DNA of 64,000 bases from JBBSJZ01 sp041751935 (GTDB lineage: Bacteria > Planctomycetota > Planctomycetia > Pirellulales > Pirellulaceae): assembly GCA_041751935.1 (NCBI GenBank), contig JBGSIA010000027.1, positions 1-64,000 on the forward strand, read 5' to 3'. The notes below the pieces were generated by a model. That model saw only the letters and a list, made by a program, of their open reading frames with translations, had not been told where the DNA came from and did no database searches. Position numbers and translations under genes: made by a program. Shown here piece by piece: positions 46,060 through 55,475 of this stretch (position 1 is the first letter of the stretch; every line of letters begins with the position of its first letter).

Positions 46060-46722
46060 CTACTTGGGCCATTCAGGATCGGCGATTTGGCGGGTCATGG
46101 TCGCCAAGCGGATTTGCGTGTCCAGCATTCGTTGCCAAGCCGCCATGTTGAGCACGACTTCCTGGCTTGACTCCTCGATCCGCGCCGATTCGATCAACCG
46201 ATTCAATCGCGACTGCAAGTAATCGAGGATCTCACACATTTGCGCCTTCTGCCCCGGTGTCAAGTCGTCGGGAATCGACGGCACCTCGTTAATCTGCATC
46301 ACTTCCGCGGGCACCGGGCTCTTCAGTTCTCGTTCCAACTCAATGGCGATCGAGCTTTCCGATGAAGCAACTTCGCGGTTTTGTGTGGCACCATCCTTAT
46401 TCATCACGGCGAGCCGCGCAGCGATCTGTTCCTCGGTTCCGATCAACATCAGAGACCGACCGACGTTGATCAAATCGCCGTACCGCAAAATTTTCAGTTG
46501 CGTTTCGACGCCGTTGACTTTCGTGCCGTTGGTGCTGTCCAAATCCGTCAGCACAAGACGCTCGTTGTCACGTTGGATCTTGAAGTGACAACGACTGACT
46601 CGCTCATCGTTGAGTTGGATGTCATTGCCTTCTTCACGACCAATCGTCAACGGCGGTACGAGGTCTTCGAAAACCTTACCGCGATCGGCGCCATGAAGAA
46701 TCTTGATGGTAACGCCCGTCAT
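46060..46722 (-). CDS. FHA domain protein with C-terminal helical region
   Basis: I take the ATG at 46722 (MTGVTIKILHG), which has GGAG 6 nt upstream; the frame runs back to 46866 without support. The FHA domain (about 1-100) has LTIGREEGNDIQLNDERVSR and LTDLDSTNGTKVNG. The rest is a helical region with ATP-independent, charged sequence (DDLTPGQKAQMCEILDYLQS), of a kind seen in planctomycete FHA proteins. It would bind phosphothreonine peptides made by kinases such as the one at 28.2 kb. Confidence 0.9.
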   Translation of the reverse strand: MTGVTIKILHGADRGKVFEDLVPPLTIGREEGNDIQLNDERVSRCHFKIQRDNERLVLTDLDSTNGTKVNGVETQLKILRYGDLINVGRSLMLIGTEEQIAARLAVMNKDGATQNREVASSESSIAIELERELKSPVPAEVMQINEVPSIPDDLTPGQKAQMCEILDYLQSRLNRLIESARIEESSQEVVLNMAAWQRMLDTQIRLATMTRQIADPEWPK

Positions 46723-46903
46723 AGGGCACTCCGAAAGACGAGTAGATCGAGGATAATGCCATCCTGGCTGATGGTTACTATACACGCGAAACCGAGAGGC
46801 GTCTTCCGCACAAGTTACCTTGCATTGCTTCGCTACGGCAATTGTACCGAGACGCGATTGTATCAAGTATGGAACGTATCAAGTTGCTAATTGTACTTGG
46901 CCG

Positions 46904-48160
46904 CTATTGCACTTGCGCTATCACGCACTTGAGATAATCGCTTTCGGGGCAGGCAATGGCCACAGGATGATCCGGCGCCGGACCACGGCTTTCTAAGACG
47001 ATCAAGTCTCGTTGACGACGACGACCAACATCGCTGAGCATGTCCTCGAACTCTGCTCGGCTGACTCGGCCGCTGCAACTGCAAGTCACCAGCAAACCGC
47101 CAGGGGGGAGCAAATCCAGGGCCAAAGAGTTCAGCCTCGCGTAGGCCCGGATTGCCGCGTCGACCTGATGTCGGCTGCCCGCGAACCGTGGCGGGTCTAA
47201 AATCACCGCATCAAACTGCTCGCCCGCTTCGCTCAACCGCTTGAGTTCATCGAAACAGTCGGCGCGACGAAATTCCATCGCTGGCAATGCGTTTCGCTCA
47301 GCATTTTCTCGAGCGGCAGCGAGCGCGACTTCGCTGGAATCGATCCCAAGCACCGACGCGGCGCCATGTTTTGCAGCTACCAGCCCGAAGCCACCAGTGT
47401 AACAACAGACATCCAAGACGCGCCGCGACCTCAAATACCTCGCCGCCGCGACATGATTCAGCCGTTGGTCCAGGTAACCTCCTGTTTTTTGCCCCGAATG
47501 CAAATCGACAACCAATTTCAATCCGTTTTGTTGGTAGCTGACTGAACCGCCAGTGCTTGGCGTATTTTCGCCAGTCAACACCAGATTCGCTGGCTCTCGA
47601 CTGTGAACAGCCTGGCCCACAAGATCGACGACGTCAAGATCATCGATCCCCTCAAATTTGGCGGTTTTCGCATCGATTTTTACCGCGATATGACGAGGAG
47701 ACAGAGCTGTTTGCAGGTGCTCGATAATGGCACCGCGATATTTCAGTAGCGCCCCGGCCGTGAACTGGACACTCAGTTGATCGGCATATCGGTCGACGAT
47801 CAGGCCGCTAATCAAGTCGGATTCGCTGAAAACCAGTCGCTCTGCCGCCGTTGGATCATAGGGCTCAAACAGTCGTCGCCGGGCGATCGCAGCGTCGATT
47901 CGCGAAACCCACAACAATTCGTCCACCGCTATGCTGGGGTCGTACGCGTAAAGTCGAACTCTTAGCCGACTGTGGGGGTTGATCAACCCGCGAGCCACCC
48001 AACCCCCATCGTGGTCCACCAAATCGACAACCTGGCCGACAGCGAGTTGCTCCCCCGTTTCAGCCAAGGCGTGTGTTTGGACCCAGGGATGGCGAGCCAA
48101 GAACGGGTACTGGCGGGACGGTTTCAGTCGCAATGTGACGCTGGGAGAGAAGTCAGACAC
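46904..48160 (-). CDS. Class I rRNA (cytosine-C5) methyltransferase, RlmI-like
   Basis: Transfers a methyl group from S-adenosylmethionine to a cytosine of 23S rRNA in E. coli RlmI. The 418-residue protein starts at GTG 48160 with an N-terminal PUA-like domain (LARHPWVQTHALAE), a middle EEHEE-type part with GLIVDRYADQLSVQF, and a Rossmann domain: VLDVCCYTGGFGLVAA, FDAVILDPPRFAGS and the catalytic cysteine region VTCSCSG. Domain order and length match the RlmI/RlmK family. Confidence 0.92.
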   Translation of the reverse strand: MSDFSPSVTLRLKPSRQYPFLARHPWVQTHALAETGEQLAVGQVVDLVDHDGGWVARGLINPHSRLRVRLYAYDPSIAVDELLWVSRIDAAIARRRLFEPYDPTAAERLVFSESDLISGLIVDRYADQLSVQFTAGALLKYRGAIIEHLQTALSPRHIAVKIDAKTAKFEGIDDLDVVDLVGQAVHSREPANLVLTGENTPSTGGSVSYQQNGLKLVVDLHSGQKTGGYLDQRLNHVAAARYLRSRRVLDVCCYTGGFGLVAAKHGAASVLGIDSSEVALAAARENAERNALPAMEFRRADCFDELKRLSEAGEQFDAVILDPPRFAGSRHQVDAAIRAYARLNSLALDLLPPGGLLVTCSCSGRVSRAEFEDMLSDVGRRRQRDLIVLESRGPAPDHPVAIACPESDYLKCVIAQVQ

Positions 48161-48473
48161 TTGGTGGATTGGCCGCGTGAGGGTACTGGAGCAAACGAAT
48201 ATTTTGCTGTGTGAATCAACAACGTGCGTGAAACGTTGTCGCCAAGATGACTGATTGGGCTGGAAAGCAAAATGCCCTGCTCTGTCTCGACCTGGAAAAG
48301 ACTTGTCCAGAAATTGCTGGAAAGGGCGAAAATCTCACCTGCCCTAGTCGCACTGTCGCGTCGCAGTCGCAAGAATGGTCTAAAAACGAGTACAGCCCTG
48401 AGTTGGACTCGTCGATATATTTTTTCAGTCCAAAAACACCCCATCCTGTTTTGATTCATCGAAAGGTGTGAGA
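48161..48473. other. Intergenic region between divergent rlmI-like gene and ferredoxin
   Basis: About 310 bp with no convincing gene. It holds a 7-bp inverted repeat (acaacgt / acgttgt at 48219-48239, 7-nt loop) and an A/T-rich stretch (gatatatttttt near 48416-48427) some 50 bp before the ferredoxin start, which could include its promoter. No clear -35/-10 pair could be assigned. Confidence 0.4.
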
Positions 48474-48752
48474 ATGACTCACGTGGTTTGCCAGCCGTGC
48501 TCCGGATGCAAGTACACCGATTGCGTTGTCGTTTGCCCGGTGGAGTGCTTTTACGAAGGCGACCAGATGCTGTACATCCATCCGGAAGAGTGCATCGATT
48601 GCGAAGCCTGTGTTCCCGAGTGTCCGGTCGAGGCGATCTTTCACGAGGACAATGTTCCTGAAGAATGGAAGAGCTATATCGAGCTGAATGCCACGAAGGC
48701 GGACGAATGCGAGGTGATCACAGAAAAGAAAACGCCACTCGCTGAGGAGTGA
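48474..48752 (+). CDS. Ferredoxin, 7Fe/8Fe type (FdxA-like)
   Basis: Small cytoplasmic electron carrier. The ATG at 48474 follows AAAGGTG and starts MTHVVCQPCSGCKYTDCVVV; a GTG two codons upstream also exists. The first cluster motif CxxCxxxxCxxxCP (CSGCKYTDCVVVCPVECF) and the second CIDCEACVPECPVEAI are those of bacterial-type 7Fe ferredoxins resembling Azotobacter FdI. The acidic C-terminus is short (92 residues in total). A redox partner cannot be named from context. Confidence 0.94.
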   Translation: MTHVVCQPCSGCKYTDCVVVCPVECFYEGDQMLYIHPEECIDCEACVPECPVEAIFHEDNVPEEWKSYIELNATKADECEVITEKKTPLAEE

Positions 48753-48798
48753 CGTTGGCGTACTATTCGCTTACTTGTGATCCGCTTACGTAGAGGTG

Positions 48799-49401
48799 TT
48801 AGCTGGTTGGCAGAAAAGTCTTCCAGCTCTGGTACCTTGGATCGTCAATGGGCTGCATCAATAATGGATTGAATCGCGGCTTTTCGGGTCGCGTCAATAG
48901 CACCATCTTGGCTTGTAGTGGCGTGCGGCCACCCTTACGTCCGTTGCACTTCAAACAACAGCAAACGATATTCTCCCAGGTCGTCTGGCCGCCATGCGAA
49001 CGCGGCACGACGTGGTCCAGGCTGAGCTTGTGATTTGGTTCGGCCTTGCCACAGTACTGACAACGGTGTTCGTCGCGCAGAAACAGATTTTTGCGATTGA
49101 ACCTCACCGTTTGCATCGGCATTCGGTCAAAGCGAGTCAGCCGCACGATGCGCGGGACTTGTACCTCGAACCCAACGGCGCGAATGTAATCTTCGCCTGG
49201 TTGTTTATCGAGCGACGCTAATTGACTCAGCTCACACCAGCTCTCGAAATCGTAGCTGACGAATTGCTCGTTATCATTGCTGATGACTTCGGCACAATCG
49301 CGATACAGAAGGATCAACGCTCGGCGGACGTTAACGACTCGAATCGCCATGTAGAAGCGGTTGAGCACCAAGACATTCGTTTCGAGAGCACTTTGTGACA
49401 T
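48799..49401 (-). CDS. HNH endonuclease family protein
   Basis: A 200-residue protein: a ~95-residue N-terminal region (TNVLVLNRFYMAIRVVNVRR, LILLYRDCAEVI) and a C-terminal HNH domain with zinc cysteines CQYCG and CLKCN, and the beta-beta-alpha motif LSLDHVVPRSHGGQTTWENI. This HNH subgroup (also found with the MAIRV-type N-terminus) is widespread and usually lies outside phages; its physiological role is unclear. No mobile-element genes surround it. Confidence 0.92.
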   Translation of the reverse strand: MSQSALETNVLVLNRFYMAIRVVNVRRALILLYRDCAEVISNDNEQFVSYDFESWCELSQLASLDKQPGEDYIRAVGFEVQVPRIVRLTRFDRMPMQTVRFNRKNLFLRDEHRCQYCGKAEPNHKLSLDHVVPRSHGGQTTWENIVCCCLKCNGRKGGRTPLQAKMVLLTRPEKPRFNPLLMQPIDDPRYQSWKTFLPTS

Positions 49402-49628
49402 TCTTGCTCTGGTCCTTCACTTCAACGATGGGCTACGGAAAAAACGCTTTCAAAGAGTGCATTGATTTTACGCGTTGATAACCGCCACAGACACTCCCAA
49501 ACTAGCAACGGGTTCACCCGCCCTGGCACGATAGTTTCACATGTCCTTTTGCCTTGCGGCTACGTTAGGTATCTACTTTAACCGCGCGCCTGACTGGCTG
49601 CCAAACTCGAACCGGCGACGGACACAGA

Positions 49629-50231
49629 ATGTTCACGGCTTTCTCACTATTTGCACTCACATTGGCGGTTTCCTGGACGGAGTGGCTCGCAACCACCACG
49701 GATGTCCTGCTGGCGGTGCTACTAGTCTTGGTTTGCATCGCTGGTTGGGCTGCCAACCTGATCGCATTACCGGGAAATTGGGTGGCCGTCGCAGCCGTTG
49801 CTCTTTATGCCTGGCTGGCTCCCGGCGATGGACGTGGCGAGATCGGAGTCGGGGCCGTTATCGCTGCGTTTTTGTTCGCACTGGGCGGAGAGATATTCGA
49901 GTTCGTTGCCGGGGCTCTCGGTGCCAGCCGGGCTGGAGCCAGCCGCCGGGCAACGATTTTTGCCATGATCGGTTCGATGGTTGGAGCGATTCTCGGTGCG
50001 GCAATTGGTGTACCAATACCAGTCATTGGCAGCGTGATCGCAGCGATCCTCTTTGGCGGGTTGGGAGCGACTGCTGGAGCGATGTACGGAGAGTGGAGCA
50101 ACGGTACAGTGTGGAAAGAGAGCTGGACAATTGGGCATGCAGCATTTTGGGGACGCACCATCGGCACCGTTGGCAAAATGGCCGCAGGCCTGGGCGTCGT
50201 TCTAATCGCCGTGCTTGGCGTCTCGCTTTAG
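49629..50231 (+). CDS. DUF456 family membrane protein
   Basis: A 200-residue polytopic protein with about five hydrophobic segments. The pattern LIALPGNWVAVAAVALYAW near residue 45, EIFEFVAGALGASRAGASRR near 87 and the glycine-zipper-like GSMVGAILGAAIGVPIPVIG match the DUF456 family. Function is unknown. Alternative frames in the same stretch are shadows. Confidence 0.9.
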   Translation: MFTAFSLFALTLAVSWTEWLATTTDVLLAVLLVLVCIAGWAANLIALPGNWVAVAAVALYAWLAPGDGRGEIGVGAVIAAFLFALGGEIFEFVAGALGASRAGASRRATIFAMIGSMVGAILGAAIGVPIPVIGSVIAAILFGGLGATAGAMYGEWSNGTVWKESWTIGHAAFWGRTIGTVGKMAAGLGVVLIAVLGVSL

Positions 50232-50232
50232 C

Positions 50233-50430
50233 CTAGCCAAGCGGTGATGCTTCCCCCATCAGCTTCATATTCTGCAATAACCTGACTCCAAATCGATCGC
50301 CGTATTTGACGACGATTTTCGCGTCGGGCACTCGCGTCAGAATCTCGGCATAAGCGGCGATCGCACTTGGTGAAATTATTGCGACGTTGTTGAACACTCC
50401 CAAGGTCGGTGTGGTTGGCTGCGATCCAAC
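50233..50430 (-). pseudogene. SPINDLY/OGT-type glycosyltransferase C-terminal remnant
   Basis: Reading the minus strand to the TAG at 50233-50235 gives a fragment of about 60 residues with TLGVFNNVAIISPSAIAAYA, EILTRVPDAKIVVKYGDRF and QNMKLMG. This matches the conserved block of bacterial O-linked GlcNAc transferases of the SPINDLY type (FGSFNN..KI.P.....WA.IL..VP.S.L..K). Nothing else of the gene remains in frame; a GC-rich block interrupts the sequence upstream. A dead gene tail directly after the DUF456 stop. Confidence 0.6.
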
Positions 50431-50439
50431 GATTCCTTT

Positions 50440-50600
50440 CTCACGCCACCGCGCCGCCTCCTCATCTCCCGGTCCTCTTCACCCTCTCGCCGGCAAGGTC
50501 GGCCCGCTTTGGGTCGGGGAGGGTTTTCAGTGGAAATTTCCAAACCCGCCCTCTCCTCGCTGCGCCCTACACTCCCGGTGCGATAACGAAGTATTCGCCT
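50440..50600. repeat. GC-rich repeat-like block inserted in gene debris
   Basis: The block around cctcttcaccctctcgcc ... gggtcggggagggttttc has partly self-complementary arms (CCCTCTC with GGGGAGGG) and differs in composition from flanking coding debris. It resembles short interspersed GC-rich elements found in many copies in planctomycete genomes. There is only one copy in this window, so the assignment rests on composition and on its position splitting a gene remnant. Confidence 0.3.
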
Positions 50601-50873
50601 TAGCGGTTTAGGCACCGAGGACCCTAACAACTCCAATGTTGCCAAGAAGTCATCTTTCCGACTCAGCCCGTTCCAAAACCCCGGCTCGTCGGTTCGGCGT
50701 TTCTCAGGTTTGATCGTATTCCGCGCTGCGTTGACCGTTGCACCCGTGATATTTGTATACCCAGCCCAGCGTTGTCTCCAATTCGGATCATACGTCACAT
50801 GGAGCGCATCACAAATCACTAGCAACCTACTCTCTGGAACCGCCAGGGAATCTCCATAGCGAAACCAGGGCAT
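50601..50873 (-). pseudogene. Unidentified gene fragment
   Basis: An open stretch of about 90 codons starting MPWFRYGDSLAVPESRLLVI and containing DPNWRQRWAGYTNITG and DEPGFWNGLSRKDDFLATLE reads like protein (mixed hydrophobic/aromatic composition) up to the GC-rich block at 50600, where the frame becomes low-complexity Arg/Glu. I do not recognise the family. It may be the start of a gene truncated by the same event that left the SPINDLY tail, or the head of one joined to it. Confidence 0.35.
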
Positions 50874-51244
50874 GGTTTGAATCGATTCAACAACGTTTGG
50901 CTTCGTTCAATTAACACTCAGTTAGTTGCCGGGCTCGTTGATTCTTACGCTGGATTGGGCAAGTTCATCGCGTGCGATCCGCAGTGGCAAGCGGTCATCG
51001 CGGCAGGCCGAGTCAAGCACTAAGCCGGTCGGTTCAAACGACGGGTAACACGGCGTTCTTGCTGACAGTGCCAAATTCCCCGTCTGGAGCGTTTGGCAAC
51101 AGTACTCAATGGTGGCTGTTTTTTGTCGCGGTCTCTTGACACAGGGCGACGTCACATCCATTCTCAATCGCTATCAACGAAGTCCATTCGTTCCCGCCCA
51201 AAAACCGTCTCCTGGCGACTGTGCCGTTTTCTCGGAGTACTTCT
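50874..51244. other. Intergenic region upstream of the PQQ-propeller gene
   Basis: No gene that I can support. An 81-codon minus-strand frame at 50922-51167 has no recognisable features and a composition like other shadow frames. The GGAG at 51234-51237 near its right end is the ribosome binding site for the GTG at 51245. Confidence 0.4.
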
Positions 51245-53497
51245 GTGACTCGCACTAACCTGACTATCAACTCAAAACTGCTTGCGTACTTACTCGTAGC
51301 TGGCTTGACGTTCGCCGTGGCAAGTGTTGCTGCAGCGGCACCGCCAAGCGTGATCGATCCGATGGACTGGCCCTCCTGGCGTGGCCCGCATCAGAACGGT
51401 GTTTCGCGCGAAGTCGGCTTGATCGAAGAGTTTGACCCCATGGGCGGCGATGGCAGCAACGTGCTGTGGAAGAGCGAAGAAGCGGCGGGTATCTCGACTC
51501 CGATCGTGATGAACGGTCGCCTGTTCACGATTGTTCGCGACTCACCAGGCACATCCAAGGATGCGGAAAAAGTGATCTGTTTGGATGCTGTTAGCGGCAA
51601 AGTGTTGTGGGAGAACGTCTACAACGTGTTCCTCTCGGACGTACCCGCCGAGCGCGTTGGTTGGTCTCACGTGAGCGGCGATCCGCTGACCGATCGAGTC
51701 TACGCGCTGGGCGCATGTTGCCTACTGCAATGTATCGATGCGGAAACCGGTACCACGATCTGGTCTCACTCGCTGAGCGAAGAGTTTGGCATGCTGAGCA
51801 CTTATGGCGGTCGCACAAACACTCCGGTGATTTTCGAAAATTTGGTGATCATCAGCGGCGTGACAACTGGCTGGGACGAGACCGCACGGCCGGCCCACCG
51901 TTTTCTAGCTTTTGATAAAACTTCTGGCGATCTGGTTTGGCTTACAAGCACACGACCGCTGCCCGAAGACACAACGTACAGTACGCCGATAATCACGATC
52001 ATCAACGGACAACAAGTAATGATCGCCGGCAGCGGTGATGGAGAAGTTTACGGAATACAGCCTCGTACGGGCAAGATTCTGTGGAAGCAACCATTGTCAC
52101 GACGCGGCATCAATACGTCCGTGGTCATGGGTGAAAACGGCACCGTGTATGCCTCGCACGGTGAAGAGAACCCTATCGGCACGACGATGGGCGCTGCGGT
52201 GCGGATCGATGGTTCCGCAGCGTCGCTCGAATCAGCCTCTGCTGAGGTTTGGCGCACCGAAGAACTCATGATTGGCAAAAGTTCACCACTGCTTGTAGGT
52301 AACATGTTGTATGTTGTTGAAGACTCCGGTGAACTGCATTCTCTTAATGCGGAAACCGGGGAAGAAGTCGGCAAGCCGGTCAAGCTGGGCACTACGATGC
52401 GTGGCAGTCTGGTGTACGCCGATGGCAAGGTTTACGGATGCACGGCGAGTGGGATTTTTCATATTCTCAAACCAGTTGACGATGGATTGGAATCGATCTT
52501 CAAGATTCGCTTGCCGCGCGGCCACGAGGCTGGAGGTTCGGTGATCGTTTCTCACGGTCGTGTGTATCTTCCGACAACCGGTGGGCTGTTCTGTCTGGGC
52601 AAGCAAGACGTCGAGCCTCAGTTGCAACCAAGTGAAAATCAGCCACAGGAGCAAGGCGTTTCCGAGGATGCGGAGCTCGCTCAATTGCTATTGATCCCGG
52701 CCGAAGCCATGGTCGTTACCGGTGACAAGCTAACGTTGCAAGTCGTCGGGTTTAACTCTCTGGGTCAACGGTTACCATCGCTACCCGACGATCTGCAGTT
52801 CGAGGTGAACGGCAATTCGGCAAGCGTTGACGCCAGTGGTGTCGTGCAGGTTGCCGCGTCGAACGAGCATTCTGCAACGACCGTGCTGGTACGCAGTGGC
52901 AATGTCGTTGGTCGTTCCCGACTGCGATTGATTCCAGCCCTACCTTGGAAATTTGATTTCAGTCCCGGAGAAGTGCCGATCACTTGGATCGGTGCCCGTT
53001 ATCGGCACGAGGCACGTAAGGTGGATGGCGAACCGGTGATCGTCAAAATAACGACCATTCCTAAGGGCACGCGAAGTCAAACGTGGATAGGGCCGACAGA
53101 CCTTCATGACTACACCGTCACAGCGGATGTCAAAGCGGCGGCGGGATCGGTCAAATTGCCCGACATCGGTCTGATCGCTCAGCGTTACACGCTGGACATG
53201 ATGGGTGAGTCACAGCAATTGCAGATTCGTACTTGGACTGCCCAATTGCGGATGGCTCGCAGTGTGCCCTTCGCCTGGAAAGCGGATACTTGGTACACGC
53301 TGAAGTTCCACGCAGCTGTCGAGAATGATGTGGCTGTCTTGCGAGCCAAGGTCTGGCAGCGCGGCGAAGCGGAACCGGTGGAATGGGTACTCGAAGCGAC
53401 CGATGAAGCAGCTAATCGACAGGGAAGTCCTGGCTTGTTCGGTAATGCCACCAACGCCGAAATTCAGTACGACAACGTCACGGTAACCTCGAACTAG
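51245..53497 (+). CDS. Exported PQQ-like beta-propeller protein
   Basis: The GTG at 51245 has a GGAG 7 nt upstream and opens a signal peptide (LLAYLLVAGLTFAVASVA); a GTG at 51221 is less likely. An N-terminal WPSWRGPHQNGVS motif, typical of planctomycete PQQ-like proteins, precedes an eight-bladed propeller (about 45-450) with repeated blade ends such as VICLDAVSGKVLWENVY, CIDAETGTTIWSHSL, YGIQPRTGKILWKQPL and LHSLNAETGEEVG. The C-terminal ~280 residues include an Ig-like part and a jelly-roll-like domain (LPWKFDFSPGEVPITWIGA). No PQQ-dehydrogenase catalytic residues were seen. Confidence 0.88.
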   Translation: MTRTNLTINSKLLAYLLVAGLTFAVASVAAAAPPSVIDPMDWPSWRGPHQNGVSREVGLIEEFDPMGGDGSNVLWKSEEAAGISTPIVMNGRLFTIVRDSPGTSKDAEKVICLDAVSGKVLWENVYNVFLSDVPAERVGWSHVSGDPLTDRVYALGACCLLQCIDAETGTTIWSHSLSEEFGMLSTYGGRTNTPVIFENLVIISGVTTGWDETARPAHRFLAFDKTSGDLVWLTSTRPLPEDTTYSTPIITIINGQQVMIAGSGDGEVYGIQPRTGKILWKQPLSRRGINTSVVMGENGTVYASHGEENPIGTTMGAAVRIDGSAASLESASAEVWRTEELMIGKSSPLLVGNMLYVVEDSGELHSLNAETGEEVGKPVKLGTTMRGSLVYADGKVYGCTASGIFHILKPVDDGLESIFKIRLPRGHEAGGSVIVSHGRVYLPTTGGLFCLGKQDVEPQLQPSENQPQEQGVSEDAELAQLLLIPAEAMVVTGDKLTLQVVGFNSLGQRLPSLPDDLQFEVNGNSASVDASGVVQVAASNEHSATTVLVRSGNVVGRSRLRLIPALPWKFDFSPGEVPITWIGARYRHEARKVDGEPVIVKITTIPKGTRSQTWIGPTDLHDYTVTADVKAAAGSVKLPDIGLIAQRYTLDMMGESQQLQIRTWTAQLRMARSVPFAWKADTWYTLKFHAAVENDVAVLRAKVWQRGEAEPVEWVLEATDEAANRQGSPGLFGNATNAEIQYDNVTVTSN

Positions 53498-53572
53498 CCG
53501 AGGCGTTAGGCGAACGGCGCTTGGATTTCTATCAATAAGTAGAGACTTCAGTCCCAACACATCACGTTTCAT

Positions 53573-53607
53573 AGCGGGCCTAGAGACCCGCTCTTCAAAT
53601 ATTTGAA
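53573..53607. terminator. Possible bidirectional hairpin between convergent genes
   Basis: A perfect 6-bp stem (agcggg / cccgct, 8-nt loop) at 53573-53592, followed after one base by the 14-bp palindrome TTCAAATATTTGAA at 53594-53607. They sit between the ends of the convergent propeller and MFS genes. No long T-tract follows, so a terminator role is only suggested by position. Confidence 0.35.
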
Positions 53608-53625
53608 ACGGGGTTGGACCGTTTG

Positions 53626-55194
53626 CTATTCGGCATCGGCGTGATGGTCGAATTGCGGCTCGGGCAGCCAGAAGCTGAGTATGAAGTTGCACAGGTACAG
53701 CACAAACGCGACACCCGCAGCGACATAGGCAACTTTGGTGGCTGGCCCGACATCGATCGGCAATACCAATGCGATCGCATGCGTGATCCCGGCAAAGCAA
53801 GTTCCGAGCATGCGGCCTCCGATGTTCGCGGCAAAACTCTCGCCGGTACCTCTTAAGTGAAGCGGATAAGCTCCCGGCAAATAGTTGCCCCAGAAGCTGA
53901 ATTGAGCCACTGTCAACAGACCCGCGAAGAACATTCCAAACTCGAGATAGGCAAGGCTCCTGGTACCTGCCCAAGCAAATACGAGCGGCATGACGAACAA
54001 TCCGGGAATCAGGAAGACTCGCAGCAATTGACGACGCGACACAATCATGACGGCCAAACCCGCGAGAATGAATCGGCCGATCAGCCCGCCGATCTCTTGC
54101 GTTTTCGTTGCCTCGGTTGCTCTTGCCATTTCGATCGGCCCAGCAATCTTTCGTGACTCTGCCATCACGACTCGTTTGATCTCTTCCTCGTTCTTGCCCC
54201 CCGCTGTCAAATCAGCAACCAAACTCGCTTTCTTTGTCTCGTCAAACTTATCGCTCGTTGCCACTTGAATTTCTTGCCGCACATCGGGCAACCCAGGTAC
54301 GATTTGCGGCATCTGCTGGATCGCACCGAATGCGGCTCCGAACGAACACATGAACATCAAAGTGGTAACGATCGTCGTGCGACGCAGATCCGGCGCAAAC
54401 AGTGCAGCGACGCTGGGTCGTTTGAGTTGGCCCGCTTGACGTTTCTGTTGCCAGACCGGTGACTCCGGCAAGAAGGGGCGAATGATGATCAACGGTAGTG
54501 CGGGGATCAAACCAGACATCAACGTGTAACGCCAATCAGCATGGCTGTTTTGGATTTCGCCAAGAAAACTGAGGAAACTTGGCAACTCGATCGCGGGCAG
54601 GGCGACCGCCGGCAATGTCAAACCGAACAGCAAGGGCGCCGTTTCACCGCGACTCCATGCCGCCGCGACTCCGGCCGCTATCGCTACCAGGATGCCACCG
54701 AATGAAGAAAACGCTTGTGTGAATCCCAGCACCTTCTCTCGTTGGATACGATTGGGGAACAGTTCAGCCAACCACGCGATCGCCGCAACGAACTCCACAC
54801 ACACGCCGATGAAGACGAGACAACGGCAAACGAGCAACATGCCCAGGCTGGTCGAAAACCCCGCCACAAACGCTGATGCGGCGTACAGCAGAATGCTCCA
54901 CGTTAACACCAGCCGACGTCCGAAACGGTCGGTTAAGTACCCACCGAGCAGGCCGAAAATACCTCCCGCAAACGCTGGCACGTAAAAAAGCAAGCCGATC
55001 CAGTACGTAAATTCCGGAGTACCTGGTCGAATATTTCCTAGCTCCAAGAGCGCATTACGAGCGATCAACGGCAGCATCAACAATTCATAGATATCGAATG
55101 CAAAGCCTATCGCTGCCATGATGCAAATCAACCACTGCACCGTGGACAATCCGGATTTCGGCTGCTCGGTGGCAGGCTGCTCGCCGCTGGTCAT
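53626..55194 (-). CDS. MFS transporter
   Basis: A 522-residue major facilitator with 12 or more helices. The sugar-porter-like loop GGYLTDRFGRRLVLTWS after helix 2, FAFDIYELLMLPLIARN at helix 1, and ESPVWQQKRQAGQLKRP before the central loop resemble aromatic acid:H+ or sialate symporters. A long hydrophilic insertion (about 295-360, rich in Lys/Glu with IKRVVMAES) in the second half is unusual. Substrate unknown. Confidence 0.88.
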   Translation of the reverse strand: MTSGEQPATEQPKSGLSTVQWLICIMAAIGFAFDIYELLMLPLIARNALLELGNIRPGTPEFTYWIGLLFYVPAFAGGIFGLLGGYLTDRFGRRLVLTWSILLYAASAFVAGFSTSLGMLLVCRCLVFIGVCVEFVAAIAWLAELFPNRIQREKVLGFTQAFSSFGGILVAIAAGVAAAWSRGETAPLLFGLTLPAVALPAIELPSFLSFLGEIQNSHADWRYTLMSGLIPALPLIIIRPFLPESPVWQQKRQAGQLKRPSVAALFAPDLRRTTIVTTLMFMCSFGAAFGAIQQMPQIVPGLPDVRQEIQVATSDKFDETKKASLVADLTAGGKNEEEIKRVVMAESRKIAGPIEMARATEATKTQEIGGLIGRFILAGLAVMIVSRRQLLRVFLIPGLFVMPLVFAWAGTRSLAYLEFGMFFAGLLTVAQFSFWGNYLPGAYPLHLRGTGESFAANIGGRMLGTCFAGITHAIALVLPIDVGPATKVAYVAAGVAFVLYLCNFILSFWLPEPQFDHHADAE

Positions 55195-55475
55195 AGAATT
55201 CCAAAGGTCAAAGGGGGCCGGTGGGAAGGGGCTCTGAAGTATACTCGAATTCTTGAGCCACGGAACTCACGGACATACCCATGCGTCGACTGCGCCCGGC
55301 GGGTGATGGGCGTCTATACTGTCGGGTCGATTCGATCGACACTGATGTTTGGACCGCAACCTATGCGACTTCGATCTCCGATCATGTCCCGCTACACAGA
55401 ATTGCATCGCTATGAACCGGCGCTGACGAGTACCATCGATATTTTGTTTCTATTCAATCCGTTGGGAGTTGAGTC
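55195..55475. other. Intergenic region between MFS and sulfatase genes
   Basis: About 280 bp between divergent genes with no supported gene. Two copies of a TATACT hexamer (near 55239 and 55315) could be -10 elements but lack clear -35 partners. The right end holds GGGAG, 7 nt before the sulfatase GTG. Confidence 0.35.
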
